Origin: CBDCUE01 sp965222515
Lineage (GTDB): Bacteria; Pseudomonadota; Alphaproteobacteria; Rickettsiales; JABIRX01
Assembly: GCA_965222515.1 (NCBI GenBank)
Contig: CBDCUE010000009.1
Span: forward strand, 50,572 to 114,571
Direction of reading: 5' to 3'
DNA length: 64,000 nucleotides
A model generated the notes under the pieces. The model was not told the DNA's origin, ran no database searches, and worked only from the letters and a program-made list of their open reading frames with translations. Below, piece after piece: positions 36,067 to 45,752 of the stretch. Both the position numbers and the translations under genes were made by a program. The first letter of the stretch is position 1, and each line of letters opens with the position of its first letter.

Positions 36067-36224
36067 TAGCATCTTGCTAAACAAATTTAAATTAGCTAGA
36101 CTACCCTTCATTTTCTAAAGCAAAACTATCCTCAAAAATCTATTGATTAAAGCACTAATTTTGAACTCAAAATAGTATAATTTCTACTTTTACAATTTAA
36201 AATTTTAGAAAATTGTAAAATCAC

Positions 36225-36252
36225 TTGCAAACTGATAAATAAATTCTATAAT
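36225..36252 (+). promoter_or_regulatory. rpmI-rplT promoter
   Basis: TTGCAA (36225-36230), 16 bp, TATAAT (36247-36252), then ATCCCTTTTC. Leader of about 60 nt to the rpmI ATG at 36320. infC, normally the first gene of this operon, is not upstream. Confidence 0.7.
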
Positions 36253-36319
36253 CCCTTTTCTTATTTTAATCAGGGCTAAAATAAGCTAAAAAACAATCTG
36301 ATATGTATTTACTAGATCA

Positions 36320-36517
36320 ATGCCAAAATTAAAAACCAAAAGCGGAGCTAAAAAAAGATTCAAAATAACTAAATCAGGTTTAGTTGTTGCTGGTCAAGCT
36401 GGAAAAAAGCACAATATGAGAAAAAGAAGTAAGGAGGCTATTAGAAATTTAAGAGGAACTACTATTTTATGTCCTGCAGACAGTAAAATAGTAAAAAAAT
36501 TCCTTCCATATTCATAA
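36320..36517 (+). CDS. rpmI: 50S ribosomal protein L35
   Basis: 65 aa, starting MPKLKTKSGAKKRFKITKSG, with the conserved KKHNMRKRSKEAIRNLRGT. Component of the large subunit. It begins the rpmI-rplT pair, 18 bp before rplT. Confidence 0.97.
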   Translation: MPKLKTKSGAKKRFKITKSGLVVAGQAGKKHNMRKRSKEAIRNLRGTTILCPADSKIVKKFLPYS

Positions 36518-36535
36518 AAATAACAGGTAAAAATT

Positions 36536-36889
36536 ATGGCTCATATCAAAAGAGGAGTTACAACTCACAAAAGACACAAAAAAATCATCAAATTAGCAAA
36601 GGGATATAGAGGAAGAGCTAAAAATTGTTTTAGAGTAGCAATTGAAAAAGTTGAAAAAGCTTTGCAATATGCTTATAGAGATAGAAGAGCAAAAAAAAGA
36701 GATTTTAGAGCTTTATGGATTCAAAGAATTAATGCTGGAGTAAGAGCAGAAGGTTTAACCTACTCTAAATTTATTGCTGGATTAAAAAAAGCAAACATAA
36801 ACCTTGATAGAAAACAATTATCAGAATTAGCTATTCACGATATAGCATCTTTCAAAAAAATAGTAGAAACAGTTAAAAAAGCTGCTTAA
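36536..36889 (+). CDS. rplT: 50S ribosomal protein L20
   Basis: 117 aa; starts MAHIKRGVTTHKRHKKIIK with KGYRGRAKNCFRVAIEKVEKA and RDFRALWIQRINAG, all conserved in L20, which binds 23S rRNA early in assembly and can repress its own operon. pheS, a frequent follower, is replaced here by an IS1-like remnant. Confidence 0.97.
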   Translation: MAHIKRGVTTHKRHKKIIKLAKGYRGRAKNCFRVAIEKVEKALQYAYRDRRAKKRDFRALWIQRINAGVRAEGLTYSKFIAGLKKANINLDRKQLSELAIHDIASFKKIVETVKKAA

Positions 36890-36948
36890 TTTTTTTTAAA
36901 TCAAAACAAAAGGGAGGCATAAAAAAGGGAAGAGAGTCTTTCTATTTA

Positions 36949-37421
36949 GGCATTGCTAAATAAGAGTTGGCATTATTAATAAGAAAGATTAAAGTTAGAA
37001 TTTTAACCCCAAAAATAATAATTGTTATGTCTAAAATAAGTTGTAAACACTGCAAGAGCAGTAAATTAGTTAAATATGGTTTTTCTAAGAATAATTCTCA
37101 AAGATACAAATGCAAAGAGTGCTTAAGACCTTTTGTAATTGGTGATAAAAGAGAAAAATATAGTATGGAAAAAAAAGAAAAAGTAATAAAGATGTATTTA
37201 GAAGGAGTAGGAATAAGATCTATTGAAAGACTTGAAGGGGTAAGTAATCCACTTATTATTCATTGGATAAGAAAGTTTTCAAAAATATTGAAGAAGAAAT
37301 GATCTTGCTATATTTAACAGAAAAACTAAAAGATATTCTAAAGCTATTGATATGATAGAAAATTCTTTGCTTATGCTTTTTAATAAAGAATTATTATTAT
37401 CAATTTTTATTTAGCAATGCC
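36949..37421 (+). mobile_element. IS1-like element with internal deletion (473 bp)
   Basis: Terminal inverted repeats GGCATTGCTAAATAA (36949) and TTATTTAGCAATGCC (ending 37421). It keeps the InsA-type gene and, after an internal deletion, the tail of InsB (reading RFNRKTKRYSKAIDMIENSL to a stop at about 37412-37414). It cannot encode a complete transposase, so it would need help in trans. Confidence 0.8.
37027..37302 (+). CDS. IS1 InsA-like zinc-finger/HTH protein
   Basis: 91 aa from ATG 37027 (MSKISCKHCKSSKLVKYGFS). A zinc ribbon of CxxC...CxxC form (C6, C9, C29, C32) precedes a helix-turn-helix with MYLEGVGIRSIERLEGVSN. This is the InsA-like half of IS1-family transposases. An upstream in-frame ATG at 36967 extends into the terminal repeat and is not used. 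Confidence 0.8.
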   Translation: MSKISCKHCKSSKLVKYGFSKNNSQRYKCKECLRPFVIGDKREKYSMEKKEKVIKMYLEGVGIRSIERLEGVSNPLIIHWIRKFSKILKKK

Positions 37422-37467
37422 ATCGCTACTTTTTTCTATTTTTGAATTTAAAATTGCTAGCAGAAAA

Positions 37468-37707
37468 CTAAGATCTTTCTTTTTTTTCTTCTGCTTCAGG
37501 CACAAAATTCATTTGTAGATCAAATTTATATTGGATATTTCTTCTTCTAGTCATTGCTTCTTCAATTTTTCTTGCTTTTTTTTGTGAAGGTTTTTCGTGA
37601 AATCTTTTTACCTTTAAAGATCTAAAAACACCTTCTCTTTGTAATTTTCTTTTTAATGCCTTAAGAGCATAATCAACATTATTATCTTTTACTAGAATTT
37701 GTAACAA
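37468..37707 (-). CDS. rpsU: 30S ribosomal protein S21
   Basis: 79 aa; MLQILVKDNNVDYALKALKRKLQREG with basic RRRNIQYKF-type tail (positions about 1-62), followed by an acidic end. Short S21 forms are usual in alphaproteobacteria. Minus strand, alone. Confidence 0.95.
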   Translation of the reverse strand: MLQILVKDNNVDYALKALKRKLQREGVFRSLKVKRFHEKPSQKKARKIEEAMTRRRNIQYKFDLQMNFVPEAEEKKERS

Positions 37708-37800
37708 TTTATATATACCTAAAAATTTATAAAATAAGAGTAGTAATTCTATATAGCCTCACTTATTTGTCAATCACTTTTATAAAATTATTCTGATGCT

Positions 37801-38787
37801 TTAATATATTTTTAAATGGCCAAGTGCTTTTTGGGTCAAAACCCTGCCTTTGGGAGTTTTTGAGATAAATCCTTGCTGTAATAAATATGGTTCTATGGTC
37901 TCTTCCAAAGTATCTTTTTGTTCTGATAATCCTGCTGACAATGTTTCTATGCCCACCGCCCCATCTCGATAGAAATCAAAGATATATTGTAAATATTTTC
38001 TATCCATTGCATCTAAACCACAATCATCTACCTCCAAAGAAGTTAAAGCCTCATCTGCTATTTCTTCGGAAATCTCATTTTTATTGTGAAATAAAGCAAA
38101 ATCTCTTACTCGTTTTAATAATCTTAAAGCAATTCTTGGTGTGCCTCTGGACCTTTTAGCAATTTCCTCTGCTCCAGTTTGACTAATATTCATATTCAAA
38201 ATTTTAATGCCACGAAACAATACTTGTTGCAACTCTGTATAATCATAAAAATTTAATCTTAAAGGAATGCCAAATCTATCTCGCAGAGGATTAGAAATCA
38301 AGCCCATTCTAGTTGTTGCACCCACCAAAGTAAATTGCGGTAAATCAATTCTGACCGTTCTGGCAACTGGTCCTTCTCCAATAATAATGTCTAATTTAAA
38401 ATCTTCCATAGCAGAATATAAAATTTCTTCTACTTGGGTGTTCATTCTGTGAATTTCATCAATAAACAAAATATCCCCGTGATTTAAATTAGATAATATT
38501 GCGGCTAAATCTCCTGATTTAGTTAAAATAGGTCCTGATGTTGCCTTAAAATTTACCTGCATTTCTTTAGCCACAATAGCTGCCAAAGTGGTTTTTCCTA
38601 ATCCGGGAGGTCCGTATAATAAAATATGATCTATTGCCTGTTCTAATTTTTGAGCGGCTGAAATATATATTTTTAGATTTTTTTTAAGAGTCTTTTGTCC
38701 AATAAATTCACCCAAAAAACTCGGTCTTAATTTATTACCATCTTGCTCATTTGGTTTTTCTTGTGGAGTAATTAATCTGTTTGTCAT
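37801..38787 (-). CDS. ruvB: Holliday junction branch migration helicase RuvB
   Basis: AAA+ motor that drives branch migration with RuvA. N-terminal LRPSFLGEFIGQ (about 21-32), Walker A LLYGPPGLGKTTLA (about 56-69), Walker B ILFIDEIHRM (about 105-114) and the RPLL-like C-terminal winged helix. 328 aa. Start overlaps the ruvA stop as ATGA; ruvC is not adjacent. Confidence 0.97.
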   Translation of the reverse strand: MTNRLITPQEKPNEQDGNKLRPSFLGEFIGQKTLKKNLKIYISAAQKLEQAIDHILLYGPPGLGKTTLAAIVAKEMQVNFKATSGPILTKSGDLAAILSNLNHGDILFIDEIHRMNTQVEEILYSAMEDFKLDIIIGEGPVARTVRIDLPQFTLVGATTRMGLISNPLRDRFGIPLRLNFYDYTELQQVLFRGIKILNMNISQTGAEEIAKRSRGTPRIALRLLKRVRDFALFHNKNEISEEIADEALTSLEVDDCGLDAMDRKYLQYIFDFYRDGAVGIETLSAGLSEQKDTLEETIEPYLLQQGFISKTPKGRVLTQKALGHLKIY

Positions 38788-39374
38788 TTAGCTAATCTTT
38801 TTAAACAATTACTTATTACAATAGATAAATCATCTTCCTTGCTACTTTCTTCCCGAACAACATCTAATATTTCTGATTTTTGATAGCCTAGACTCTCTAA
38901 AGCAGACAAAGCATCCCTGACAAGTGAGTTATTTTTGTTGTTGCTGATAGATACAATATTATTTTTCATAGCTATCTTGCCAATTTTGTCTTTTAGTTCA
39001 TTGATCAATCTGCTGGCTGCCTTGACCCCAATACCAGATATTTGAGTAAATTTACTTTTATCTTCAAAGGAAATAGCATCTATTATTTCTGATGCATTCA
39101 GCACCCCCAAAATATTAAGGGCAGTTTTTGCTCCTATGCCACTTACTTTTATTAATTGCAAAAAGATTTTTTTATCTTCATAGCTAGGAAAACCAAATAA
39201 GGTAATGTCATCTTCTCTTACCTGAGTGTGGATAAAAACAAAATAGATATCATTTTCTGCAAGATGAGCTAAAATTCTTTGTGGCAAATATACCTGATAA
39301 CCAACATTTTGTACCTCTAGTAAAACATTGTCTAAATTTATTTTAAGAACTTTTCCTCTAAGTGATCCAATCAT
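38784..39374 (-). CDS. ruvA: Holliday junction DNA-binding protein RuvA
   Basis: 196 aa tetrameric junction-binding subunit. MIGSLRGKVLKINLDNVLLEV N-terminal OB-fold, VSGIGAKTALNIL and ISGIGVKAASRLI helix-hairpin-helix motifs, and a C-terminal RuvB-binding domain. First gene of ruvAB. Confidence 0.96.
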   Translation of the reverse strand: MIGSLRGKVLKINLDNVLLEVQNVGYQVYLPQRILAHLAENDIYFVFIHTQVREDDITLFGFPSYEDKKIFLQLIKVSGIGAKTALNILGVLNASEIIDAISFEDKSKFTQISGIGVKAASRLINELKDKIGKIAMKNNIVSISNNKNNSLVRDALSALESLGYQKSEILDVVREESSKEDDLSIVISNCLKRLAK

Positions 39375-39451
39375 TTGCTTTGCTTATAATTATTGACTTA
39401 TTACTAGAGTAACTATATTTTGTTTATTAGTAAATTAATTTTATTGATAAA

Positions 39452-39862
39452 ATGAATCTAGATATTTCACAAATATTAACCTCATCAGGCAGAATTTCTG
39501 CTTTGCATTTTAGTAATATGCTAAAACAAGAAAAAGATGAAGATAAAAAAAATGATTTAATCGCAGAGGCATTTTTATTGTTGCAAGAAGAAAATATAAA
39601 AAGACAGCAGGAGCAAGAAAATGCTATCAAGAAGCAACAAGAAAAAGAACAGCTTACTAAAAAAGATATTTTAAATATTGAAAAAGAAATTATAGGAATC
39701 AAAGAAAATATAATCAGAAAAAAAGAGAGAATAAATAAAATGGATCAAAACATTAGTGAATCTAAGCCTGACTTACAAAAAACAATCAACACTCAAACGA
39801 AATGGTTTATTGGCTTGCTTACTGCCTATACCGCTCTTATTATAAGTTTGAAATTTTTGTAA
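39452..39862 (+). CDS. coiled-coil protein with C-terminal membrane anchor, function unknown
   Basis: 136 aa. Residues about 25-100 are charged and rich in Glu, Gln and Lys, with heptad-like spacing that suggests a coiled coil. The end (about 113-133, WFIGLLTAYTALIISLKFL) is a single hydrophobic anchor. The architecture resembles small DUF1640/CCDC90-like proteins, but I cannot claim membership. It lies 6 bp before thrS and may be cotranscribed. Confidence 0.65.
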   Translation: MNLDISQILTSSGRISALHFSNMLKQEKDEDKKNDLIAEAFLLLQEENIKRQQEQENAIKKQQEKEQLTKKDILNIEKEIIGIKENIIRKKERINKMDQNISESKPDLQKTINTQTKWFIGLLTAYTALIISLKFL

Positions 39863-39868
39863 ATCATA

Positions 39869-41785
39869 ATGGCACAGATAGAAATCCAATTTTTAGATGG
39901 AAATAAAAAACAATTTTCCAAAGGAATTACAGCATTAGAAATAGCAACATCAATTAGTCCATCACTTGCTAAAAAATCAGTGATTTGTTTGTTAGATGGT
40001 GAAGAAAAAGACATTTATCATAAAATTGATAAATCTAGTAAGTTAGAATTTCTGACTATTGAAGATGATAGAACTTTGGAAGTCATCAGGCACGACACAG
40101 CTCATTTAATGGCTCAAGCAGTGCAAGAATTATACCCAGACACTGGAGTTGCTATTGGACCTACTATCAAAGATGGCTTTTATTATGATTTTGTACGAAA
40201 AAATCCTTTTACTCCTGATGATTTACTAAAAATTGAGAAAAAAATGCTTCATTTGGCAAAGCAAAATATAGCAATAAAAAGGGAAGAATGGCACAAAGAC
40301 GAAGCAATTAATTTTTTTACTAAAGCAGGAGAATTTAAAAAAGTAGAGATCATTTCAGAATTACCAAAAAATGAAACTATTTCTTTATACAGACAAGGAA
40401 ATTTCATAGATTTATGCAGAGGTCCTCATGCAAGATCCACTAATTTTATCAAACATTTTAAATTGATGAAAGTAGCAGGAGCTTACTGGAGAGGGGATAG
40501 CAAAAATGAAATGTTACAAAGAATTTATGGCACCGCTTGGAACAGCAAACAAGATTTAGAAGATCATTTAAAAAAAATAAAATTAGCAGAAGAAAGAGAT
40601 CACAGAAAATTAGGTAAAGAATTAGGATTATTTCACATTCAAGAAGAAGCAGTAGGGTCTATTTTCTGGCACGAGAAAGGAACTATAATTTATCAATTAA
40701 TAGAGAAATTTCTTTTTCAAGCTTTGGCAAATAATGGTTATTTTCAGGTAAAAACTCCTTTATTGCTTGATAAATTACTATGGAAAAAGTCAGGTCATTG
40801 GGATAAATTTAAAGAAAATATGTTTATCGCAGAATCAGAAAATAGAGAATTAGCTCTAAAACCAATGAATTGTCCTGCTCATATTCAAATTTTCAATCAA
40901 AAAATCACTTCTTATCGTGAACTTCCTCTTAGAATGGCAGAATTTGGTTGTTGTCATAGAAACGAACCATCAGGAGCCTTACATGGTTTGATGAGAGTTA
41001 GAAGTTTTGTCCAAGATGATGCTCATATTTTTTGTGAAGAACAGCAAATAACAGAAGAGACCATAAAATTTGCTAATTTATTGCTAGCAACTTATAAAGT
41101 TTTTGGTTTTGAGAAAGTTAGTATAAAATTTTCAGATAGGCCTGATAAAAGAGTGGGCAGCGATGCAGTTTGGGATAAAGCAGAAAATTCTTTAAAAAAA
41201 GCAGTAGAAAAAACAAAATTGCCTTATGAAATAAATAAAGGAGAAGGGGCTTTTTATGGTCCTAAATTAGAATTTGTCTTAACCGATGCCATAGGCAGAG
41301 ATTGGCAATGCGGAACTTTACAAGTAGATTTTGTTTTGCCAGAAAGATTAGGAGCAAAATATACTAATAAACAAGGAAAAATTACTAGACCAGTGATGTT
41401 GCATAGAGCAATTTTAGGATCATTCGAAAGGTTTATTGGCATTTTAATAGAGCATTTTGGTGGTAAATTTCCATTTTGGCTTAGCCCAAAACAAGTAGCA
41501 ATTGCTACAGTCACCGAAAAAGTTGCTGATTATGCAAAAAAAATAGAAAAAGAGCTAAAGAAAATAGGAATTAGAGTTATTTTAGATAATTCTGCTGATA
41601 AAATTTCTTATAAAATCAGAAAATATAGTACAGAAAAAATACCTATGATTTTTATTTTGGGAGAGCAAGAAAAGGAGAAGGGAACTGTACAAATAAGAGA
41701 ATTAGCTAAAAAAGAACAAGAGAATATTTGCTTAAAAGAGATGCTTGTAAAATTAGAGAAATTAAATAAAATTCCAGTTTTATAA
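39869..41785 (+). CDS. thrS: threonyl-tRNA synthetase
   Basis: 638 aa. Order of domains: TGS (1-62), editing domain with HDTAHLMAQAVQELYPD (about 73-89) and the second CRGPH motif, class II catalytic core (MNCPAHIQIF, HRNEPSGALHGLMRVRSF, QDDAHIFC), and C-terminal anticodon domain. All typical of a full-length enzyme with editing. ATG preceded by AAATCATA, no Shine-Dalgarno. Confidence 0.97.
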   Translation: MAQIEIQFLDGNKKQFSKGITALEIATSISPSLAKKSVICLLDGEEKDIYHKIDKSSKLEFLTIEDDRTLEVIRHDTAHLMAQAVQELYPDTGVAIGPTIKDGFYYDFVRKNPFTPDDLLKIEKKMLHLAKQNIAIKREEWHKDEAINFFTKAGEFKKVEIISELPKNETISLYRQGNFIDLCRGPHARSTNFIKHFKLMKVAGAYWRGDSKNEMLQRIYGTAWNSKQDLEDHLKKIKLAEERDHRKLGKELGLFHIQEEAVGSIFWHEKGTIIYQLIEKFLFQALANNGYFQVKTPLLLDKLLWKKSGHWDKFKENMFIAESENRELALKPMNCPAHIQIFNQKITSYRELPLRMAEFGCCHRNEPSGALHGLMRVRSFVQDDAHIFCEEQQITEETIKFANLLLATYKVFGFEKVSIKFSDRPDKRVGSDAVWDKAENSLKKAVEKTKLPYEINKGEGAFYGPKLEFVLTDAIGRDWQCGTLQVDFVLPERLGAKYTNKQGKITRPVMLHRAILGSFERFIGILIEHFGGKFPFWLSPKQVAIATVTEKVADYAKKIEKELKKIGIRVILDNSADKISYKIRKYSTEKIPMIFILGEQEKEKGTVQIRELAKKEQENICLKEMLVKLEKLNKIPVL

Positions 41786-41790
41786 AAATA

Positions 41791-42201
41791 ATGACCGAAA
41801 ATCACCAAGCTCAATATAGAATATATTATGAAGATACTGATGCTGGAGGAGTAGTATATTATGCAAACTATTTGAAATTTGCAGAAAGAGCTAGAACAGA
41901 ATTTTTGAGAGATTTTGATGTTAATCAAAGAGAGCTAGCCGAAAAAGAAAAAATCCTTTTTGTGGTAAAAAATGTTAATATGGATATCCTAAAACCAGCA
42001 AAACTGGATGACATTATTAACATTAAAAGCAAGGTAGTTAAAAAATTTGGGGCTAGTTTTGTGATGGAGCAAGAAATATATATAAAAAAAGGTTTGGAAA
42101 AAACAAATATATGTAATATAAATATAAAATTAGTAGCAGTAAATGATAAATTTAAACCTATTAGGCTTGCTAAGTTCTTAGATAAAATGCTTTTATGTTA
42201 A
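41791..42201 (+). CDS. ybgC: YbgC-type acyl-CoA thioesterase
   Basis: 136 aa hot-dog fold; YYEDTDAGGVVYYANYLKFAERARTEFLR is the family signature with the catalytic Asp (about residue 13). YbgC accompanies the Tol-Pal system in many proteobacteria, though tol genes are not here. It overlaps the next gene by 7 bases. Confidence 0.93.
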   Translation: MTENHQAQYRIYYEDTDAGGVVYYANYLKFAERARTEFLRDFDVNQRELAEKEKILFVVKNVNMDILKPAKLDDIINIKSKVVKKFGASFVMEQEIYIKKGLEKTNICNINIKLVAVNDKFKPIRLAKFLDKMLLC

Positions 42202-43265
42202 ATAAAATTATAGCACAATTTTTGATAGTTTTTTGTGTTTTAACAAATATTTCTTATGGTGATGAAGACCCATATAAATTTGAAAATATCCAAGTAAATG
42301 AAGTGGCAACAAATGCTAGAAAAGCAAAGGAAAAAGCAATAGCCTATGCTGAAAGAATGGCATTTGATAGAATGATAGCAAAATTTGTAGAAAACTTTGA
42401 TTCTAGCAGAATATCAGGAGATGATATTGCATCATTAGTGCAATCTGTACAATTTAATCAAGAAGAAATCACCAATAGAAGATATAAAGCATTAATCGAT
42501 ATTTATTTTAATCCTATTCAAACAAAATTCTTTATCAAAAACAGTGTGTTGGATCAAACAAAGAAAAAACTTTCTTTGTTAGTTATTCCTATATTAAATG
42601 AAAATGGTTTTGTTAAATTATGGGGAGTAAATAATCCTTGGTTAGAAAAATGGCAGAGAGAAAAAAGTAACATTTTAAACATAGTAGTACCAACTGGAGA
42701 TTTGGATGATATAAAATACATAAAATTTAATGAATTTGATATAATCACTAAATCAAAAATTCACGAGTTAAACACAATATATGATACAAGAAAAATTATG
42801 ATAGCAGAGCTGAGATATAATTATAATTTAATAGATGATGATATTGAGTTAAAAGTTTTTTTAAAAGAAGTAGGGTCTGATACTGAAGCAACACAACAAG
42901 AAACACTAGTTGCTAGCTCTAAAGGTGAAAAGGATGATAACTTAAAACTACATATGGATTATTTGATTGAAAAAGTAGTGAATAATTTGGAGACAGCTTG
43001 GATTGATTATCATGCTAATTATAGTGACGATAAAAGGCAATTATTTTATATCAGAGTAAAGAATATGGAAGATTGGCTTGAAATAAAAAATAAGCTAAAT
43101 TCTTTGAATATAATAAAACATTATAAAGTAGAGGCCTTTTCTGCTAGATATACAAAAGTTAGCATTGAGTTTATTAAAGAATCATTGGAGACAATAGAGA
43201 TTATGAAAGAACTTGGTTTTAAATCTAAGTCTGAAGGTAACAATATAATTTTACAAATAAAATGA
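42195..43265 (+). CDS. DUF2066 exported protein
   Basis: 356 aa. N-terminal signal peptide (about 1-22, MLNKIIAQFLIVFCVLTNIS). The body (KAKEKAIAYAERMAFDRMIAKF) matches the DUF2066 family, which in alphaproteobacteria is found just before perM and near hdaA. Its role is unknown. ATGA overlap with perM implies cotranslation. Confidence 0.8.
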   Translation: MLNKIIAQFLIVFCVLTNISYGDEDPYKFENIQVNEVATNARKAKEKAIAYAERMAFDRMIAKFVENFDSSRISGDDIASLVQSVQFNQEEITNRRYKALIDIYFNPIQTKFFIKNSVLDQTKKKLSLLVIPILNENGFVKLWGVNNPWLEKWQREKSNILNIVVPTGDLDDIKYIKFNEFDIITKSKIHELNTIYDTRKIMIAELRYNYNLIDDDIELKVFLKEVGSDTEATQQETLVASSKGEKDDNLKLHMDYLIEKVVNNLETAWIDYHANYSDDKRQLFYIRVKNMEDWLEIKNKLNSLNIIKHYKVEAFSARYTKVSIEFIKESLETIEIMKELGFKSKSEGNNIILQIK

Positions 43266-44320
43266 GTTCTTTAAATAAAATTATTTTTATTTTGTTACCT
43301 ACAATTATATTAATTACGGTTCTTAATCTTGTTTCAGGTATTTTATTGCCATTTATTGTAGCCATTATAATCGCTTATTTTTTAGACCCTATTGCTGACA
43401 AATTAGAAGATAAAAAAATCTTAACTAGAGGAATGTCTAGTATTTTAGTTGTTATTTTATTTATATTTTTTATTGCAGTTTTTTTCTACTTTTTAGGTCC
43501 AATTTTATATAGACAAGCAATATCCTTAATTTCTAGTGTGCCAGCATATTTAAAAACATTTAATGAATTTATTACTCCTTATATTCAGGTGGCTTACGAC
43601 AAAATAGGCTATAAAGAAGTATATAATAATGCAACTATCATACAAAAAATATCTGCATATTTAATAGAATCATCGCAAGTTATTTTGAAAGAAATATTAT
43701 CTTCATCATTTGCAGTAATAAATTTATTTTCTTTAATTTTTATTACTCCGATAGTTACTTTTTATTTTTTAAAGGATTGGAATAAAATATCACACGGGAT
43801 AATACAATTATTGCCAAAAAAACATAGCAAAGAAACAATATTGCAATTACAAAAAATTGATCAAGTTTTATCATCTTACATTAGAGGGCAAACAAATGTT
43901 TGTTTGATATTAGGAACTTTTTATGCTATCTCTTTACAATATATTGCAGGATTGCATAATGGTATTTTAATAGGTTTTATAACAGGCATACTTTCTTTTA
44001 TTCCATATTTTGGAGTTCTTATTGGAATGATAATAGGTGTGGTTGTTTCTTCATTGCAATTTGATAATTATTTATCTACATTGCTAGTATTGTTTATTTT
44101 TCTTATAGGACAATTTTTAGAGGGTAATTTTGTTACCCCTAGATTGGTTGGTAAAGAAGTGGGTTTGCATCCTGCTTTAATTATTTTTTCTGTTCTGGCT
44201 GGTGGAAGCTTGTTTGGATTTTATGGCATTTTATTTGCTATTCCAACAGTTGCTATATTAAATGTTTTGCTTCAACTTGCAGTGCAAAAATATTTAACTT
44301 CTAACTTTTTTAAAAAATAG
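43262..44320 (+). CDS. perM: PerM/AI-2E family transporter
   Basis: 352 aa with about seven to eight hydrophobic segments; the LLPKKHSKETILQLQKIDQVLSSYIRGQ segment and GNFVTPRLVGKEVGLHPALIIFSVLAGGSLFGFYGILFAIP match the AI-2E transporter family. True substrates are mostly unknown. It overlaps DUF2066 by 4 bases and precedes a lipoprotein by 2 bp. Confidence 0.9.
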   Translation: MSSLNKIIFILLPTIILITVLNLVSGILLPFIVAIIIAYFLDPIADKLEDKKILTRGMSSILVVILFIFFIAVFFYFLGPILYRQAISLISSVPAYLKTFNEFITPYIQVAYDKIGYKEVYNNATIIQKISAYLIESSQVILKEILSSSFAVINLFSLIFITPIVTFYFLKDWNKISHGIIQLLPKKHSKETILQLQKIDQVLSSYIRGQTNVCLILGTFYAISLQYIAGLHNGILIGFITGILSFIPYFGVLIGMIIGVVVSSLQFDNYLSTLLVLFIFLIGQFLEGNFVTPRLVGKEVGLHPALIIFSVLAGGSLFGFYGILFAIPTVAILNVLLQLAVQKYLTSNFFKK

Positions 44321-44322
44321 CT

Positions 44323-44781
44323 ATGGTAAAAAAAATATTTATTTTATTTTTTATGTCTTTTTTTATGTCTTCTTGTGTTGCTTCTTTAGAAGGAGAGCTA
44401 GGGGATTATGCAGAAGCTGAACAATCTTTAGCCTCAAAGAAAAATACTATAACACAAAAAAAAATGTTTTTAGAGGGTTTTGTTGATAGTTTGCAGAAAA
44501 TTTTAACCAGAAATTCTTTGGAAGAAAAAGACAAAATACATTTATCAAGAAGTTTACAGAATTTTTTTGAACATAAATATGATGGTGCAAAAACAAGAAT
44601 TGTCTTGATGAATAACAATTTAAAATTAAGTATTACTATTCTAAATTCATTCAAAATAAAAACTTCAGGAACTTATTGTAGAGAATATAGCCAAAGGATT
44701 GTCTTGCATGGAGATGCTAAAACTTATAATTTTGTTACTTGCAGGAATAAAAAGAAAAGTTGGGAGAATCTAGTTTTTTAA
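44323..44781 (+). CDS. probable lipoprotein, function unknown
   Basis: 152 aa. Signal segment MVKKIFILFFMSFFMSSCVA with a lipobox-like MSSC (Cys18) fits a lipoprotein. The remainder is a small basic/hydrophilic domain with two Cys (YCREY near 125 and TCRNK near 144). Last gene of ybgC-DUF2066-perM-lipoprotein, suggesting an envelope function. Confidence 0.65.
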   Translation: MVKKIFILFFMSFFMSSCVASLEGELGDYAEAEQSLASKKNTITQKKMFLEGFVDSLQKILTRNSLEEKDKIHLSRSLQNFFEHKYDGAKTRIVLMNNNLKLSITILNSFKIKTSGTYCREYSQRIVLHGDAKTYNFVTCRNKKKSWENLVF

Positions 44782-44824
44782 TTTTTTATAGACAATTGAC
44801 AAAAATTCTATATACTAATATTAA

Positions 44825-44863
44825 TTTTGGCTATAGATCAATTATAAAGCTAAAATAATATAA
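44825..44863 (+). repeat. 39-bp dispersed repeat, copy 2
   Basis: Matches 21737-21775 at 37 of 39 bases. It lies in the fabI leader, after a TTGACA at 44796-44801. The 15-mer at its end has one mismatch here. Confidence 0.7.
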
Positions 44864-44884
44864 AACAAAATTAAGGATAAAATT

Positions 44885-45742
44885 ATGATAGATCAATCTA
44901 TTCAAGGAGGAAAGTTTGCTAAAGGAGACTTTTTAAAAGGCAAGAAAGGCCTGATAATGGGGGTGGCCAACGATAAATCTATTGCTTGGGCAATAGCAAA
45001 ATCAACTGCTTTACAAGGAGCGGAATTAGCTTTTTCATATCAAGGAGACATATTAAAAAAAAGAGTTATTCCTCTTGCAGAATCGGTTAATTCTGACTTG
45101 GTTTTACCTTGTGATGTAACAGATAATGACTCTATTAATAATCTTTTTGAAGTTATCAAAAAAAAATGGGGAAAAATAGATTTTGTTGTGCATGCCATTG
45201 CTTATTCTGATAAAAACGAATTAAAAGGAAGATATGTTGACACAACATTAAATAACTTTTTGAACACAATGCATATTTCTTGTTATTCTTTTACAGCAAT
45301 TGCTAAAAAAGCAGCAGAAATTATGACGGATGGAGGCAGTATGATAACTTTGAGTTATTTTGGAGCAGAAAAAGTTATGCCTCACTACAATGTTATGGGA
45401 GTTGCAAAAGCAGCATTAGAAGCTAGTGTTAGATATTTAGCAGCGGATTTAGGAAAAGATAACATTAGAGTGAATGCAATTTCAGCAGGACCGATGAAAA
45501 CCTTAGCAGCAGCTGGTATTGGTGATTTTAGATATATGTTAAAATGGAATGAATATAACTCACCATTAAGAAGAAATGTTACTCAATTTGATATTGGAAA
45601 TAGTGGTTTATATTTAGCAAGTGATTTAAGTAGCGGAGTAACAGGAGAAGTAATTTATGTAGATTCTGGTTTTCATATAGTAGGTATGAAAGCAATTGAT
45701 GCTCCTGATTTAACTATTAATAAAGACAAGCAAGTAGGTTAA
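44885..45742 (+). CDS. fabI: enoyl-[acyl-carrier-protein] reductase (NADH) FabI
   Basis: Last reduction of fatty acid elongation. KGKKGLIMGVANDKSIAWAIAK (about 19-40) is the FabI N-terminus, with the catalytic Y-x6-K in YNVMGVAKAALEASVRYLA. 285 aa is typical (about 260-280). Downstream greA lies 10 bp away. A TTGACA -35 is upstream with a weak TATTAA (-10). Confidence 0.96.
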   Translation: MIDQSIQGGKFAKGDFLKGKKGLIMGVANDKSIAWAIAKSTALQGAELAFSYQGDILKKRVIPLAESVNSDLVLPCDVTDNDSINNLFEVIKKKWGKIDFVVHAIAYSDKNELKGRYVDTTLNNFLNTMHISCYSFTAIAKKAAEIMTDGGSMITLSYFGAEKVMPHYNVMGVAKAALEASVRYLAADLGKDNIRVNAISAGPMKTLAAAGIGDFRYMLKWNEYNSPLRRNVTQFDIGNSGLYLASDLSSGVTGEVIYVDSGFHIVGMKAIDAPDLTINKDKQVG

Positions 45743-45752
45743 TTTTTTTTAA

